This document shows, piece after piece, positions 1-15,584 of a stretch of 64,000 nt of DNA. Source of the stretch: Scatophagus argus (Eukaryota > Chordata > Actinopteri > Scatophagidae); contig NC_058515.1 in assembly GCF_020382885.2 (NCBI RefSeq), positions 6,555,223 through 6,619,222 of the forward strand, read 5' to 3'. Each line of letters begins with the position of its first letter. The stretch's first letter is position 1. The position numbers were made by a program, and so were the translations under genes. The notes beneath the pieces are model-generated. The model did not search any database. It was given only the letters and a program-made list of their open reading frames with translations, and was not told where the DNA came from.

Positions 1-1389
1 GCGATGCGGAGCAGAGTGAAAACAAGTCTGTCAAAGCTGTGAAGATGCCCACACAGTAACAGTAACTAAAGCACATTTATTCATACGTTACTTCAATGAA
101 AAGACGTGGCAGCATGTAAGACTTGTAAAGATATTTGACTGTGGCGTTGTTCTAGCCGGCTTGACTTATCGGAGCACTTCTCATTAATGAAGATTGCAAC
201 CTCATTTCCCATAGTTAACCTTGGCAATTGCAGTACAGTGTGTTCTGTAAACTCAACTGTAAGGTTACGATGGTATATGTGTGTGTGTGTGAGTGAGAGA
301 GAGAGCAGTGGCCCCACGGCAAGCGTTTGCTCTCATCAGCAATTCATAAAACAAGGGTGTGGTGCAGGTGCTATGCAAAGAGTAAGGAAGAACATATAGA
401 TTAAAATCCAACTGTGAAGGCCATAGAGTGCAATTGTGTCAACAAGGGAAAATATGCAAATGTTTAAACTGAATGGCTGCAAATTCATCCTCTCTCTCAA
501 GAGAAGATGGGAACAATCCCAAAAAAATATTGAAACGTTTTGATGGTTTCGGCACTTGAATTTCATTCCAGACTGCAGGGACCACTACAGCACCAGGTCC
601 TGAGCAGCCCGGCACTCAATAACCCAAATGTGAGATGATGGGAAATGCATATGGAAGGGTATTTTTAGGCCAGTACAATTTCTCCATGACACATTTACTG
701 CAAAGGACCTCAAGAGTGATAACATGCACAAACTGCAGTGCGCTGAGGAGAATGACAGCGATGTTTGGAGCCACAGGAGAGCCGTAATGCCAAATCGTCC
801 TCCAAGTGCAGCCCCCCCCTCACAATCTCACAACCTACTTTATGGGGAACGTGCCCCTCTTTCGCTGATGTGCGGATCATTAATCACATTTCATATCAAA
901 GGCGTGTCCCTTGCCACAAACATTCACTCCCAAAACTCAAAGCTATGTATGTCAAATTCTCCAGAGCAAACTATATTCAAACGTTCCATAATAAATTATC
1001 TAGAGAGAGGAGCTTGTTAAAGGATTTAATATACAGTATATCTATGTTTTAATACAATAGTGTTTCTGAGCTACCATGTGAAAAGACTGAAAATACACTT
1101 ATGAAAGACGCTTGCCAACGCCACTGAAAGAAAAAAAAAGTAGAGTGGCTTTAACTTCAATTTAACCAACGCCACTTAAAGTCGAGCTCTCAAAATTCTC
1201 GCTCAGCACGCAGAGCTGGCACTTGAGACATGAAAGGGCAGCTGCGACGTTTGGTTTACATTATATCATAGTGGTTTCCACATTGTGGCCAGGGGATAAG
1301 CATCAGGAGAGGTTTATCTCTGTCACAGCGCTCTATGGAATATGTAAACACTATGTGTAATCAGTGCTGCAGCAAAATGGAGTGAGGAG

Positions 1390-1391
<2 letters not shown>

Positions 1392-1430
<39 letters not shown>
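1392..1430. repeat. (TG)n microsatellite
   Basis: Uninterrupted dinucleotide run of about 39 bases in nfib intron 2. Confidence 0.95.
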
Positions 1431-1432
<2 letters not shown>

Positions 1433-4400
1433 AAAGTGAAGTACTTTAGGAATAAGCCGCCATCTTCCTTCTTGAGCCTAAGGAAAGATAAAACACTGCA
1501 GGCAAACCTGGAGAACCACTAAGCTTATATGTTGAGTTTTCATTGGTTAATCAGTTAGGAGAAAAAAAAACTAACAGTAAATCAACAGATGCCTTTTTGA
1601 AATAAACAAATTAGCATTAAGTATTATGCAAGAAGTATTGTTTGTAACTTGGGTGTTAACTTTCACTCTGCTGAAGACCTTCACTCTCATCCGTCCCACT
1701 CTCCTCCATCTCTTGGCTTAACTCTGTCAGCGAGTCTTTGTCTCCGCCATCCACTCCTTTTTGTTGAGGACGGGTGCTCGTTTTAGACGAAGAGCCTCTC
1801 TCCCGTCTAGAGCCCAAGTTTTAATATGGTGTCCAATCAAAAGTGATTAAGCATCGCAGAGCACAAACAATGCTGGCCCTTAAATCTCTGTGAACCCTCT
1901 TTCACTGGGGCGAATGAAAGAGCACTCTGTCTGCAGCAGCAGATGACAGACGTGCGCTTGAAGATAAGTCTTCTCCGTGAGCCCTTATCCTACAAACACC
2001 CGCTGTTTGAGCAAATAAAGAAATTTAAAAAAAAATAAATAGATTACAAAACGCCAAAGACAACAGAATGGGATTCTACCTTGAAGGCATCAATGGGGAA
2101 GTGAAGGATGTTCCCTTTAACTGCAAAGTGTCTCAAGATTCTCTCAACAATCTTAATACAGGATTGTGATTAAAGTTTATAATGATGATAAATTTTGGAT
2201 ATTTTTACTCAATATGGAGGGATCCAACAGCTCATCACACAGCAGAAATAAATCTGACAGCAGCCAGTCAGTCTGCAGTTTTCGGCTTGCATATCAAAGT
2301 TGGAGCTAGCGGTGAAGAAAGGAGGGAACAAAGCGACTTTTGCCTCTCTGCCTTTGTCCTCTGTGGGCAGGACTGACCTCCTCCACACAGACCACGGACA
2401 GCAGAGTAACTTCAGAGCACAGCAGCAGGAATGAGACAGACACTGAGACATATTTTACTGGAGTCAGCCATGACAACACTTCTCCATACATGCAACAATA
2501 GGGAGACACTTCGATCAAACACCTGTTGATCAAGCAGAACACAAACTCGCAGAAACGTGACGTCTTCGTCCCGCTCTGCCCGCTGTAACTTCCTGCCCTC
2601 TCTTAATCCACTTATTTTATCTTAAAGTGCTGAAAGTGATCTTGCATTGCCCCCCAAAGTTGAGTGAATTGCTGACAAAAGACGTAACATGACATGGAAA
2701 CACTGATATTACGTGGAAGTGGTTTTGACATCTCAAGGGATGACATTTTTGTAATTCTGTAAGGTTAAATGTTTATATTATACAACATATACTTGAACAC
2801 AAAAAATACATTTTTAAACCAAGCCACGTCTGCACAGTTGCATGTTTACATTATGTTATTTTTTTAAACTATATTGCAAAGTTTATTCATGGCTTCAGTC
2901 ACTATCAATATACTATTCAAACTGGCAGCATTATCAAATTATATATCGTCATAAATGTCAATCAATATGGAAATAATTATAGACTACCTTGAAATAAAAC
3001 CAGTGGCACCAGAAAGGCCAGGTTCAGTGAGTCAGGCTTTACTCAGCTGAAAGGAATGGAGCTGAGAACAAAAGCCTGTTGATGTACAAACATGAACCCA
3101 ACAATTATTCATTAATAAAATCCACAAGCTGCCTGTAATATTCTTCACATGAGAAAAAATTATTTCAAAAAAGCAAACATGGAAAAATTTTCCTGCAAAT
3201 CATCGTGTCTCACACATAAATCACAAGCAATCCCAGTGCATGATGTGTGCTGCATGTAATGCAATACCCTGAACTAATGCATTAGATGCATGTGGGTCCT
3301 TGAAGACATACGGCAGCATAAAGATTTAAGGAAAACTGCATACCGGGGGCAGCTAACTAACGCCAAGAGGATACTGTTCATAATGTGCCTTTTTAAAATG
3401 CCAAGAGCAAGAGTAGTGTTGCAGCTCACAATGACACGGTGGTTGGACAAATGTTTAATCATTAATATAATATGAACATGAGACAGCGTTGCCTAAATAC
3501 ATGTTTTCAGCACATGTAATGTAATCTTACACCTGGTAAGCTTCCATATAAAGTTGAACTGACTGGGGAAATATTTGGCTCAGGGCGACAGTTTAGCAGA
3601 AAATCCAAACTCGAGATATGTTTGATCAGTGTTTCTTCTTTACAAAAGGTTCACAATAATAATTTTGTCCATTTTTGCTTCCAAATTATCAAAACATTGC
3701 AGAATCCAAGAATCAGTATTAGCAGCTCAGCCCCTGTGAAGGGATTCAATAACCAAATACACATGCAGACACATTTGAAAAGTTGAAAGAGAAAGAAGCA
3801 GACAAACGTCATCACTGGGAGGTCATGAGAGGGAGGAGCTGGCACTATGACAACAAGACATCAGCCTTCTGCAGCCTGCTGCCGTCAACAAGTCAGCATG
3901 AGCACTACCATCTGACTGGGCTTTCCTAACACTGCCTCCATACACTCAGCCAAAACTAGCTATTGCTGCTGCTGTTACTGGCTCCTGCTTTCAATTTCAG
4001 GATACTGGGCCAAGTAATGGCTACAGCATTTTGTGGTCCACCGACACATATGGTCCATGTAGCAATCTGGTCTGGTGTCCCCCATCGATTGCTCTGACAT
4101 GCATGGAGATACGGGCAGAGGGAGACAAACACAGCCACAAGGGCCAGTCACATTTATTGGTCCAATAGCACTTGTAGGTTGGGTTCAGGGAAAGTTTGAG
4201 CATCTTTGGTAGGCATCACCATAAGAGGAATCAAACCCAGACCTTTGACCAAATAGGGAGAAGTCCACTCTTAACTGAACTTCTATTAAGCCTAACAGCC
4301 ATAAAACAGCAAAAAACAAAATTTTTAAAGTAGTTCTAGCAATGACCGTATTTACTCTGACCTTTACGCTGCCATTCTTTATCACATGCGTCACCACTTT

Positions 4401-7400
4401 TGCCATTACGGGCAGTAAGGCTCCTGCTGCTCCTGCTGCCCCTATCTGGATGCATGACCTAGATTAAAGGTTATTTGCTCAAGTCACAGAGGCAGCTCCT
4501 GTGGCTCGCCCTTGTTGGGTATCTTATCTTGGTTTGTCTGGACAAATCTTGGACACAAAGCGCCCATTTTGTGCTCCTCTCTCGAGATCCTGTTACAGCG
4601 TTCCAGACACGACGCGGTCCACCAGCAGTGCCTCTGGGAGCATGGCGTTTGGCGGCACGATTAGGTGCTTCCTCAACTTCAAGCATACGATACATATGCG
4701 CTCCTCTTACGTCTCTGAGTGTGCTTTTGTGCTGTGATGGTGTAAAATGATCGGTGAGGGGTCAAATGATGTCATGGTGCGAGAATTCAGATATAGCGAC
4801 CCCCCCATCCCCGTTACCAACCAAAGAAAATATACATGTGGATCCAACAGTGCCTCAGGATTCCCCAAAGTCTGTGCTCTGATTGCTTTAATAATCAAAT
4901 TATTGCTGAGGAAACTTCTGCCTCTTTCTGTTGAGATACACCTGGTAATTTTCATGTCAATTTCCTGGGCAGTTCAAGATGGGCTTCAAAACATGTTATG
5001 ACATAGTCCTGAATCAAAACATGAACCAAATGATTGTTACACCTTATAGTATAATGACAGTCTTGTGAATATCAAGAAAAATATTATCATATTGTCTGAG
5101 GTACTGATGGAAGTAACCTCTCCACACAAAAGCGCGTCAGGTAAGTGTGAGGACCGGAGGTTGATCTAGTGGCCTTATTCCTCCTGTGCGCCACAAGGAC
5201 AAAGTACAACGAATAGAGTGAGCAAGATGCAGAGAGGAGGGAGAACGAGAGAGAAAAGAGTAGTGTTCGCTGACCTCATTCTGACAACAAGCCCGGGAAG
5301 AGCCTTTCCCTGGAACCGTTTCGCAATAGCACTGTTGTTTATACAGGTGGTGGGTGAGTCTAGCAAGATATGCAGAGAGCATGCATTTTGCAACACCTCG
5401 TTATGAATACTAAACACATGCAGCATGTCAAATCACACAGTTACACGCATACACAAGCATTTTATCCCGGGTCCAAAGTGTGGCTCGAGTTTCTTTTTAG
5501 TTGTGACATTTGTGTGGAATGCGTCATTTTGTAAGCCGCGGCCAATTTATCCCCCTCTGTTTGAATTTCAAAGTCAAGTTCCTTTACACGATCCAAGAGC
5601 TGTCAAACACCACTACCCTCGGGTTATCGTCCAGTGAGTGCTCGCCTCCTAAAACGGAGGCCCCTGGTTGGCTCGTGTGTTTGGCTGTGGGGCCGTCTCC
5701 TGCAACAACATCCACTTGGCCAGAGTTCAACCCACGTGGAAGGCTACAATAGCCCAAAGGTGGCTGCCCAGACCATTGTTTATGCAACAGCACACTACTG
5801 CCAGGTTAAAGGGAAAAGAGCAAGACAGTGTATAAATATGCAGGGCTCCCGTCTGCAAAACAGTTATGCTATGCACTCCCTGTAAATACACCTTATTAGG
5901 ACATTTTTATTTTATTTTTAAGTTTTTACACTTACCAAAAAATTAATTAATTTCGCTGCTATGAAAGAATAATGCTATTAACAAATATGACTAATGCTTT
6001 TTCCGATTATGTTTGTTTCTATAAGAAGTGACACTGATGCTGTGATAGACAATGAAAATCTTGCACCTCAACCAAAGCAATTTTAACTTTAATGAAATCT
6101 TTCCAAACTAACTAGATTTTTACACCTTTATTTATGCAATAGTTGAAGCCTGAATACAAACCCATGCATAAGTTAATGTAGCGCCTATCTTGTTTTCCGA
6201 CTAACCACCAAGGTGAGCCAAATCCATTACATCTTAGACAGAAGTGAAGAAAAAAAGATCCACACAACAGCTGTTTGGTAAACATACCAAAGTAATTGTT
6301 CCAAATGCCTTACTTTAACACAGATTAAATGCAATTAGAGGCTGTTTATCTAACCACAACAAGTCTCTCTGGCGAAAGAAAAACCCCTGTCACTGTTACT
6401 CGCAGTTTTGCTCGGGGGCATTACAGCTGTGAATAGGATGACTTTTTTCAAACATAACTTCCTTATGTACAGGAAGGAACCTCTACACACAAACACAGCA
6501 CATGCACATTGCATAGGAAGACCATAGGGGCGGAAAAAAATGGTCGCTCGGCTAAGGCAAGGGTCTTCTGAGGTGAATATGGAGAATTTAGGTCAGTACA
6601 GCTGAGACATTTAACCAGCTCAAGCCACTGCAGCCTGGGTGGAAATAGCGCAGGAGGCCAGAGAGAGGGAAACCAGTGTATCACAGCTCCCGGCCTGGTT
6701 CCAGTTCCAGCCCCCACCCCCATCCCCCCGACGCAAACAAGAGCCATAACTTCCTTAATGATCCCAGACCATGTACGCCTCGGACATGTTCCACCAATGG
6801 GAGGGCTTCCTCTTCACCTCTGACCTCAGAGTGGGTGTGCCTACCTTTGATTCTGCATGAAGTTCAGAACCATGTAGGCATGTGCTTGAGCCATGGGATC
6901 AACAGTTTTCCAAAAACCCACATATGAGGTTTGACTATCCCATTGTGAAATGTCTCGAATCCAAGTGTGTACAAAATCTTACAGCAACACTCCTAAAATC
7001 TGGAAAAATCCTACTTTAAGACCTAACAAATCTCTTAATATCTTAAATATTTGCTAAATCTTGATAATCTGACACTCTCTTGCTTTCATTTTCAGTCTCC
7101 CTGTCACACACAATTGCACCGTGATCCAAAAGTCCAACAACACACACACACGCACACACACATTGTAAACAGTCTTTATTGAGACGTGAGTGCTTGTATA
7201 AACATAGCCTAGCCCTATTGAGGGTCCAGGGCTGGGTCGAACAATAAGAGGGGGAAAGTTGCTGGACGTTCCTCACAGACGGTGTGTACAAAATCCAATT
7301 ATCAGAGCCACGGCATTAACATTCCAGCAGTCTGGCAGGTGACGGCTCCGTCTTTTCAGCTAACCCCCCTTCACCACCAGCATGGGACAGAGTCGCCCGG

Positions 7401-10400
7401 CAGCACCTCGACAACACACACACATGCACACAGAGCCCTCTTCAGCTCCCCCTTTCTAAGATCCCCTAAGTATTGAGACATATATAGAGAGAAGAAGGCA
7501 AAGAGTGGGGAGCTTGTTGGGGGGAGTGGGGGGGTCCACCAGCGACACTGGTCTTTTCTTCAGAAGATCAGCGCGACCGCCCTAGCAGGCAGTATCAGTC
7601 AATGGGGCATTCTTCTCCTCTCTGTCTCTGGGTGAGAATATGTTGATCGCTGATAACATTGCTTTGATTGCCATAATAGGGAAACCACTTTTTGTTTTGA
7701 GCGTTTGCTTCTAAACAGTGCGCGCTTTGTCAGCCCCTGGTGATGTTCGTGGCATACAAGATGTCCATTAAAAAAAGGTTTAAAGGTAAAACAAAAGCAA
7801 TGTTGTTGTGCTTGGCTACAGGGCGAATTGATAATGGATTAAAATAAAGTCTGCGCCTACTGGTCCCTCAGTGACAAAAAAACAGCGCAACTAACATAAA
7901 GACCAGCGCACTCCACGTTTAAATATGTATTCGCTTGAAAACTTAGAACACTATATATACTTAGAAAATGTAGACTTTATCAGCATTAAACCACCTTCAA
8001 ACAGGCAATCATGCCATTATTGACAGTTTTCTTTATTTTACATACAGTACATGTATTCCTTATCACTATGGGATGTGGTGTACGTGATAGAGTGCATGTG
8101 ATATGCAACACCTCTGCCTGGTGTCCTGCCCTCTACCCTTGTCAGGTCCTATATATAAACATACATCTGGCCCCCATTCTGCTCTTTCCATCATGTCATC
8201 TTACAGAGAAGGTTGTAGGGGATACATACAGAGCAGCATGTTACGGTACAGCAGGGCTGGAACTATGGTTTTACAGTGTATGATCCCTGCAGATTTCTTA
8301 AGCCACGTCACCAAACACCCCAAGCAGGGATTAAGTTGTGACTTGAAAGTGTGTTCATGCTAATGTGAGTGCGTGTGAGCGCGCATGAGTAGTAAGTTTA
8401 GTTTAAGAGAGATATGGTAAGGCATGCCAGAAATCTCTGTGTGTATTTCTGTATAATAATGTGGTTCAAAGGTTTATATGTTATCTGTAATCAATAAATA
8501 TGCAGCACCATAAAGTTGTTGACTTTAGTTTTTTCCTTTTTTTAACTCCACTTTTAGTTTCACCTGCCCTCTTTTCATAGCTAACAGTGACTAAGATTTA
8601 GACTTTGCCCCCCCCCCTATTTTTTTCCTCTCTGTGTTTCATCGTCCTCCTCCGTGGTGAGATGTTAGTCAAGTGTCATGTAGTTTTCTCCAACCTCACT
8701 CGAAGAGCCTGTGTGTGCGGTTAATTATTCTTGGATGGTGGAAGAAAAAAGTGAGTTCTTTCTTTCTTTTCCTTTTTTTTTTTTTCATTAGCTCAGCAGC
8801 GGTTTCCCATTCATAAGAGTTGGCACTGGTTTCATGCTGCCTGCCAGAGATCACACCCCGACCATTTTCATTTTCCTTCATCCATTTGTTTCATTCATGT
8901 CATAGATTTGGCAGAGGCCCGCATCGTTTTCCTGATGGCCGGCGACCCTTCAACACCCTTCTTTTGAGTCTCAAACTCCCGTTTGTGGCTTTGTTTTGCA
9001 TCAGGGTGAAGAAAATTGTGGAAACAACACTTCACGCTTATTGGCATCCAAGTGACTTTCTTTTGAAAATTACAGTATTCCAGTTTTTTAATTATTAATT
9101 GTAATCTAAAACTGAACTGAAGACACTTAAGCAAGTAAAGCAGTGCTGACAAGCTTTTGGATGGAGCGACAGACTTCACACATCGAAACTTTTACTGGGA
9201 AAGTGGGTGGATAGCGTTTGTGTATGTGAGTAGCAGTGCTGGGATAAATCCAAAGTTTTAAAAGAACCATTAAGTAAAGAGAGTGTGCTGCCTTCATATA
9301 GTATATTATCCTATAAGATTGCGGAGGTAGTGAATGCACCGTGTAAAGCACTCACCCCACACTTTAAGTGCATTACACAGTGCATTCAGTTATCTGAGGC
9401 CCCAAGAAACAGCGGTTTATCATCATACAAATGCTGGAACTATGCCCACTGACAGGAAAGCTATATCACACATACACACACAAAGTGCTCCCACCCACCC
9501 GTTCAGAAACCACTTTGCTAAATCTATCAGCTGCAGCTGTGTGCATGTGTTTTAATGCATGCACACAAGCTGAATACACGTGAGTTCATGTGTGCATGTG
9601 AGCATCTGAGTCCAGTCCAAACACACAAATGTACTGTACACATAGCCTGCAGATGCAGTGAGTTCTCTCAGGACTGCAACCCAACCCCAGAGAAGTCCAA
9701 AGTGTCAAATAAAACCCAGGCTGTTTAGCATCGTTCACGGTGTGGAAACAAACAAGATGGCTACCGTGTGTCCAACCCAAGCAGACCCTGTGGTGTTCAC
9801 CGGCTCCCATCTGAATGGAGTACGAGGCTGGCTAACAGGAGTGCAGTGGAGAAGAGTCTCCTGGGGCAGTTGGCTCAGCGAGCGGGACCAGAGGATGGCT
9901 GCACCATGGATTAGGGCCCCACAGTGGTCCATTGTTAATTGGGCGCCATGTGTGAAAGCTACAGAGAGATTAGTTTGTACAGCTGCTGCCATTTGTCATA
10001 ACTGCCCTTAACAAGACACACATGGCAACCCAAGTTACAGCCAGAGGTTTTACAAAAAAAGGGGAGAAAAAATGTCTGGTGAGCATCTAATAGTTAGTGA
10101 AGCAGACCTGCATAAGGAGATGAAGATGTTCCTGGGAAACACCAAGCAGACTCAGCTGGGATCCCATATGAGATGATGAGTTTGAGCATTGCTCATTTAA
10201 CCATCTGTAGGACAACCAGGGTCATTATCATAACTGCTCAAAAAGCTATGTTAAGCCTGTAGAAACTCTGGACCACAGGTTGCAGACAACGAGGAAAGAT
10301 CAGCTATTACATCATAGCCCTATTTGGCAAATCTCAAATTAGACAGGGACTATGTTTTATTTGACAGGCAACAGTGGGACAGAACAAGAAGGCTAGCAAG

Positions 10401-13400
10401 CTTGATGACCTCTTGTTAGCCTGATTTGCTTAGTAATGGGCTAACCATGAGGTTTAGAGGAACGTTGGTGGAGTAGAGGTTTTTTTTGGATGGAATTCAC
10501 AATGTAATTGTGGGTTGTAGGTCTGTGCACATGTTGGAGGCCTAATTACAATCTTGACTTGGTAAATCCGGAACAAGCTTTTAAAGCGCCCTCACTTTCA
10601 GTTTTTGCCTGACAGATCTAGAGTTGTGGTTCATTGAAACTAAATGCAGTCTTTTGAGCTGAAGTGCAGGTGAGCAATAATTTGATGTGTGTGTGTGTGT
10701 GTGTGCAGTAAATGAGTTCATGGTTTTCTGCATGCACATGGATATAGGCGTATGAGTGTGTCCCAGTGTGTGCACTTTGGAGTTTGCACATAAAATTTTG
10801 TAAGAGTTTTCTCAAGGTCAGTGCAGCTGAATGACCAGCTGGTGAGTTTTGTCAGTGGTGAGAGCAAGCCAATATGAGAAGAATTCCAGCTATCTCTAGC
10901 CAGATCAAGGTAACCAGCCCTGTTTTTCCCATGTAAAAATAACTGGCTTCATTAACCATCCTGCACTGCAGCAGGCCTTACTAACTTGTTCCTCACACGA
11001 ATAGCTGCACGGTGGCCAAACAATTTCATCATTACAATTACATCAAAGTTGTGGCAAAAGGGAATATTTAAGTGTTTGATGCTAATTTAAAATTTTATAT
11101 AGTTTAGCTTTGCAGTTAAGTATAAAATTTTCCTTTCTTGTAAACTGGCAAGACTTGTTGAGTCTTGTTTTGGAGTTTCTGATTTAAGCTGCTGATTGTT
11201 CATATTATTTTTGTGGAAATTTCTAAAGAAAACATGTATGGAAGGTGTGTTTCCCTCTCTATTTTTCCTTTTATTCACTGTATCAGTTTTTTGTTTTAAT
11301 GATTGATGCAAAGAGGCAGTGTGAAAACAGATCTATCAGTCATAATGGTGGAAGTACCTCTGGTGGAAATCTGCAACATATGCTGGTTTGGTGATCAGGA
11401 GACATGAGATTTTCATGTTATTCCATGGTATCCATATATCCTCTCCCTCTGTCATTGCCTCCAAATGACTCACTTTAATCCTGCTGCTCAAAGACGGTGT
11501 CTTTCATAAAAGACTGAATGTTTCGTGTTATTGTGAATTTGGCTGGCTCATTTTGTGTGCTAAAAATAAAAATTTGCTCTTTTCTGTTGTTCTATAACTT
11601 CATATATGGGTCAGTAAAATCAAACAACCAGCTGGGGGTTGCATTGTTCATTAAATTGAATATGTAGCATCTTCTACTGATGCAGGGTTGGTTTCAAAAT
11701 TTGGGAGCTTTTTGAGAAGTGAACCTGACATATGTGAGGGAGGAGTGGAAGCTCTTTGGCTAGTTTTGACAACTCAATGGGGCACTGATGAATCCGTCCA
11801 AAGCAGGCCATTCCCAAGCCCCAGACGCCATATCCCCTCTTTGACCCACTGCACTGACATTGGAAAGAAATCCTCCAGGGAATCGCACCCCCGCCCCAAA
11901 CAGCAACATGCCCACCCAAAAGTACATTTTCCACAGGGCTGCGATGGCGGGCCTTTCTTTTTCTGTCCCACTCAGGTCTTGTCGAGCCGTCACAGTGATG
12001 GGTCATACTGTACCGCCACACAAAAGAAGAGACAACCATCACTCTGGGCCACTGATCGGCCCTGTCTGGACTGAAAGGACTTTGATGGGGCAAAGCAGGG
12101 AGGGGTATGCTGCACAGAGAAGTTAGTGTCTCCTGGGCAACCACTCTGATTGTCTGTCCCTGCCCAAAGTTCCCCATCACACCCCACCTACAACCCCTTC
12201 CCATTTTTTTTTCTTCCCTTCATTGGCTGTTCACAAGGCTCCTTCCTGGGTAAAGGGGACCGGCTTTTGCGTGAAAGCCTCAGTCTGGTACTTGAGGGTG
12301 CTTTTCTCCTGACTGACTTGAAAAAATGTGAGGTCAAAAAACATCTTCACATGAATTCTCTGTGTGAGACCTCTGTCTATCCTCTCTGAACCTTCCTATC
12401 CCTCTTTCCACTACAGACCCCACTGTCTAACATGAGCAGTTTGGCAGGTCGGTGGAACAACAGAAAATTTTTGAGCAGTTGTGTGATGGCTAAGAAGAGG
12501 ACAACCACTGGACAGAGAAACATAGGCAACAGGGAGGGCCTGCTTTGTAAGGCAGGACAGTGAGGTACAGTGTAGTGCCTGGGATAGGGGGTGAATGTAC
12601 CCATTTGTCTTCATTTGGGAGGGCCGGCAGACAGGGTGGGGGTGGGGAATCTATCTGGGAGGAATGGGAGGTGCCGGTCCTCCAGTCAAGTGGCCTCGGG
12701 GGGATTTGAAATGCATTTGGGGTCCTCCCCAAAAGCCTGGGAAAGTGTGGTGAAGCTGAGATCTTAACCATAGACTAATGACACATACTGCAGTTCTTTA
12801 ACCAAGTGTAGCCACAAACACAAAACTGAGTCTCCTGTCGAAATACACGAGAAAAGCCTTTTCAACACAATGCCTGTGCTTTAGAACGCCAAAGAAAGGC
12901 CATTTTCTGATGGATGCAACAGTGCAAACTGTGACACAAGCAAATTAAATACACTGTAGCACAGCAAAAGAGGGTGCTGTAAATTTGGTTGAGAAAGAAG
13001 GCATCCACATTTCTCAGTGGCCTCTGCTCCGAGTTGCCTTGTTTCCATGGAGATTTATGTACACATGGCACACAAAAGAGGGGCTAAGGAGGTAACATGG
13101 CCTGTTTAAGCCTTGAGGTATTTGCTAGAGCAAAACCCTGCTGCTAATAACACAAGCCTCATACTGAGCCAGGCAACCTGGCAGCACTGCTCACAGGTCA
13201 GTGTTTGAGAAAGAGCAGGAGAGGAAAGAAGGCAGAGGAAAGTCAGATGGAGATCACAAACAACCAAAGATCCTGGAGAGGGAGTGAAGACATTAAGGGA
13301 GAAAGAAAGTAAATGAGAAGGACAGAAAGAGAGAAAGAAAAAAGGGTAAGCAAGAGGCAAGAAAGAAAGAAAGAGCAATCCAAAACATAAATAGCTCCAG

Positions 13401-14023
13401 GGTTAAGAGAAAAAGGATCGGGAAGACATTTAGTGGGAAGCGGAAATCAATAAGGCAAGCAGTGAAGCTGGGAGGGAGTTCTAAGTGGATTAGATTGAGA
13501 GAATGTGTTCGATAGGTTATGGCTCTGAGAGAGAGGTAGCCAGACACCGCAGGCTCTATTGCATACTAATAAGGAAGCCAGAATGGAAGCTAAGCATGAG
13601 GTTGTGCAGTTCAAGCTGAAGAGTTTTTCTATATGGCTCTGGTGTCATCGGTTAAGGTTTTTTCCCAGCATTTGTATTTTAGGATCTCGATGAATTTGTT
13701 CAGAATGTTCACTGTTAAAATTCATGTCCAAGAATAAAATTCCACTCATCTTCCAAAAGAATCATTCCTGAGACTCTTTTCCCCCTAATATTATCTCACC
13801 AGGAGAATTTCAAATTAAAGGGAGCAGAATAACCATGCTTTAACCTCAAAAAGGGAATACAAACACTAGTGTCCTTAATGTTGTCTGCTTACAACAACTT
13901 TTGTTTCACACTTCTGGCATGAACCCAACCACCCTTTCTCTGTCCAAGCGCCTGGGCCTGGGACAGCTGTCATGGTTGGAGTCTTGGGCTTGAGGGGAAG
14001 CCAAGGAAGCAGAAAAGAAAAGA

Positions 14024-14045
14024 GACTGAGAGAGAGAGAGAGAGA
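14024..14045. repeat. (GA)n microsatellite
   Basis: Uninterrupted GA run in nfib intron 2, followed by more purine-rich sequence. Confidence 0.85.
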
Positions 14046-14335
14046 AAAAGTGAGAGAGTCATTTGGCCGGGGCAGTGTGCCGCAGGGGTGATTCCTGATG
14101 GCAGAGGAGGATAAGGGGATGAAGGGAGGGAGGGACAGATGTTGTGCTTAGTCACAGACCTCCACTGTGACCCAGAAGGTCAGGCCTCCACACTGGCCGC
14201 CTGACCAAAGCCTCTGAGGCAGCAGGGCGGAAAACAAGATGCAAACAGCTACCCCACGCAGCGTGGTGAGCAGGCAGTGGCCATGCTTGAAGATAGGGAC
14301 CAGCCAGCCAACCCAGCCTGAGGTATTGGGGAGAG

Positions 14336-14362
14336 GGGTGGGGGGTCGGGGGGGGGGGGGGG
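14336..14362. repeat. G-rich tract
   Basis: GGTGGGGGGTCGGGG followed by a long poly-G run. Potential G-quadruplex and a likely place for sequencing error in the run length. Confidence 0.85.
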
Positions 14363-15559
14363 TTGTTGAGGAGGTGTGGGGAGTCAGTGGTACCTACTCC
14401 CCCTCACTTAGGCCAGTGAACCAAAGGACCACCAGCCAGACCAGAAGTAGTGGTGGGGGAGTGGAGACAAACAGTTGCCAAGAGACCACCAGTGATCCCG
14501 CGACCACCGCAGTTTGACCCCGATTGGGTAGGTCAACAAGGGGGGCTTACAAGCAACTCCCCCACCTCCCCCCCTGACCCCCACCCCAGACCCTAGGCAA
14601 AAAGTCTTCCTCCTCCACGTGCCCTGGGCCTGCGACGAAGCTTTTTCACTGATCTGCTTTGCTCAATTAAACTTCAGAGGACACCCTGCCACATCTCTTT
14701 GCAAAGGTCACGACCCCGGGGCAGAGGTTAAGTCTGACACTCGTAAAACAAGGTTTTCTGTCATTAACATGGCAGCATGTATTCAGAGGTAATCCATCCA
14801 TTTCCACAAACTAACATGACAGCGTGAAAAAAAAAAGTTACGCTACTGAGGGGGAAAAAAGTCAAGGTAATGATGTTTTATGACGGTGTTAACTTCCAGC
14901 ACCAGAGTAATGGGAAAGCTGCTTGACCTTGACTTCTTTAGTCTCCCATTAGACTACCTCAGCAATCCATTTCTGTCACTGGTTGCGTGAAAGTACACCG
15001 TCAACTTTCAAAACTATTTGAATTCTTTAAAGTAATTTCTAATTTGCACTATCATTCTTTATTGCACTTACGCTGCCGCTTGTCAAGTTAATTTATAATT
15101 GCAACAGTTTAGGAAAATGTACAACCGATCATTTCCATAACATCTTCAAATATTACTACAAATTCCTCAATTGAATTGCTTGTGTATCTTCATCACAAAT
15201 CTTTATAAATTGTTTTAGATTCATATTCTATTAACTGCACACGGGTATTAAGAATAAGATATTTAAATAGATAGAGCTGAGGACTTTCAGTGAAAACAGT
15301 AACTACATTCCTACATTTGTTGGGGAAATAGTGTCGAGCAGCACAACAAATCCAAATACAAATGAGGCCTTCAGTATTCTAACATGTCCTGACGTGACGA
15401 TTATCTACATGCCTTGTTACAACTATTTCAGCTGTCAAACTGGATGTGCAAAATATGAATCCAGGTGTGGAGAGGTGATGATTCAAAGAAAGCAAAAAAG
15501 AATTGCACTTCTGTGTTTTTCCAGAAAAAGACAAAACAGTGCAGTGGAGTACAACAGCA

Positions 15560-15584
15560 ATGTGTGTGTGTGTGTGTGTGTGTG
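15560..15584. repeat. (TG)n microsatellite
   Basis: Uninterrupted TG run in nfib intron 2. Confidence 0.9.

Noticed and set aside
11674..12204. 176-aa open frame on the minus strand in nfib intron 2
   Set aside because: Tryptophan/glycine/serine-rich shadow composition, open frames in several phases at once, no splice context and no family recognised. More likely a GC-richer non-coding block.
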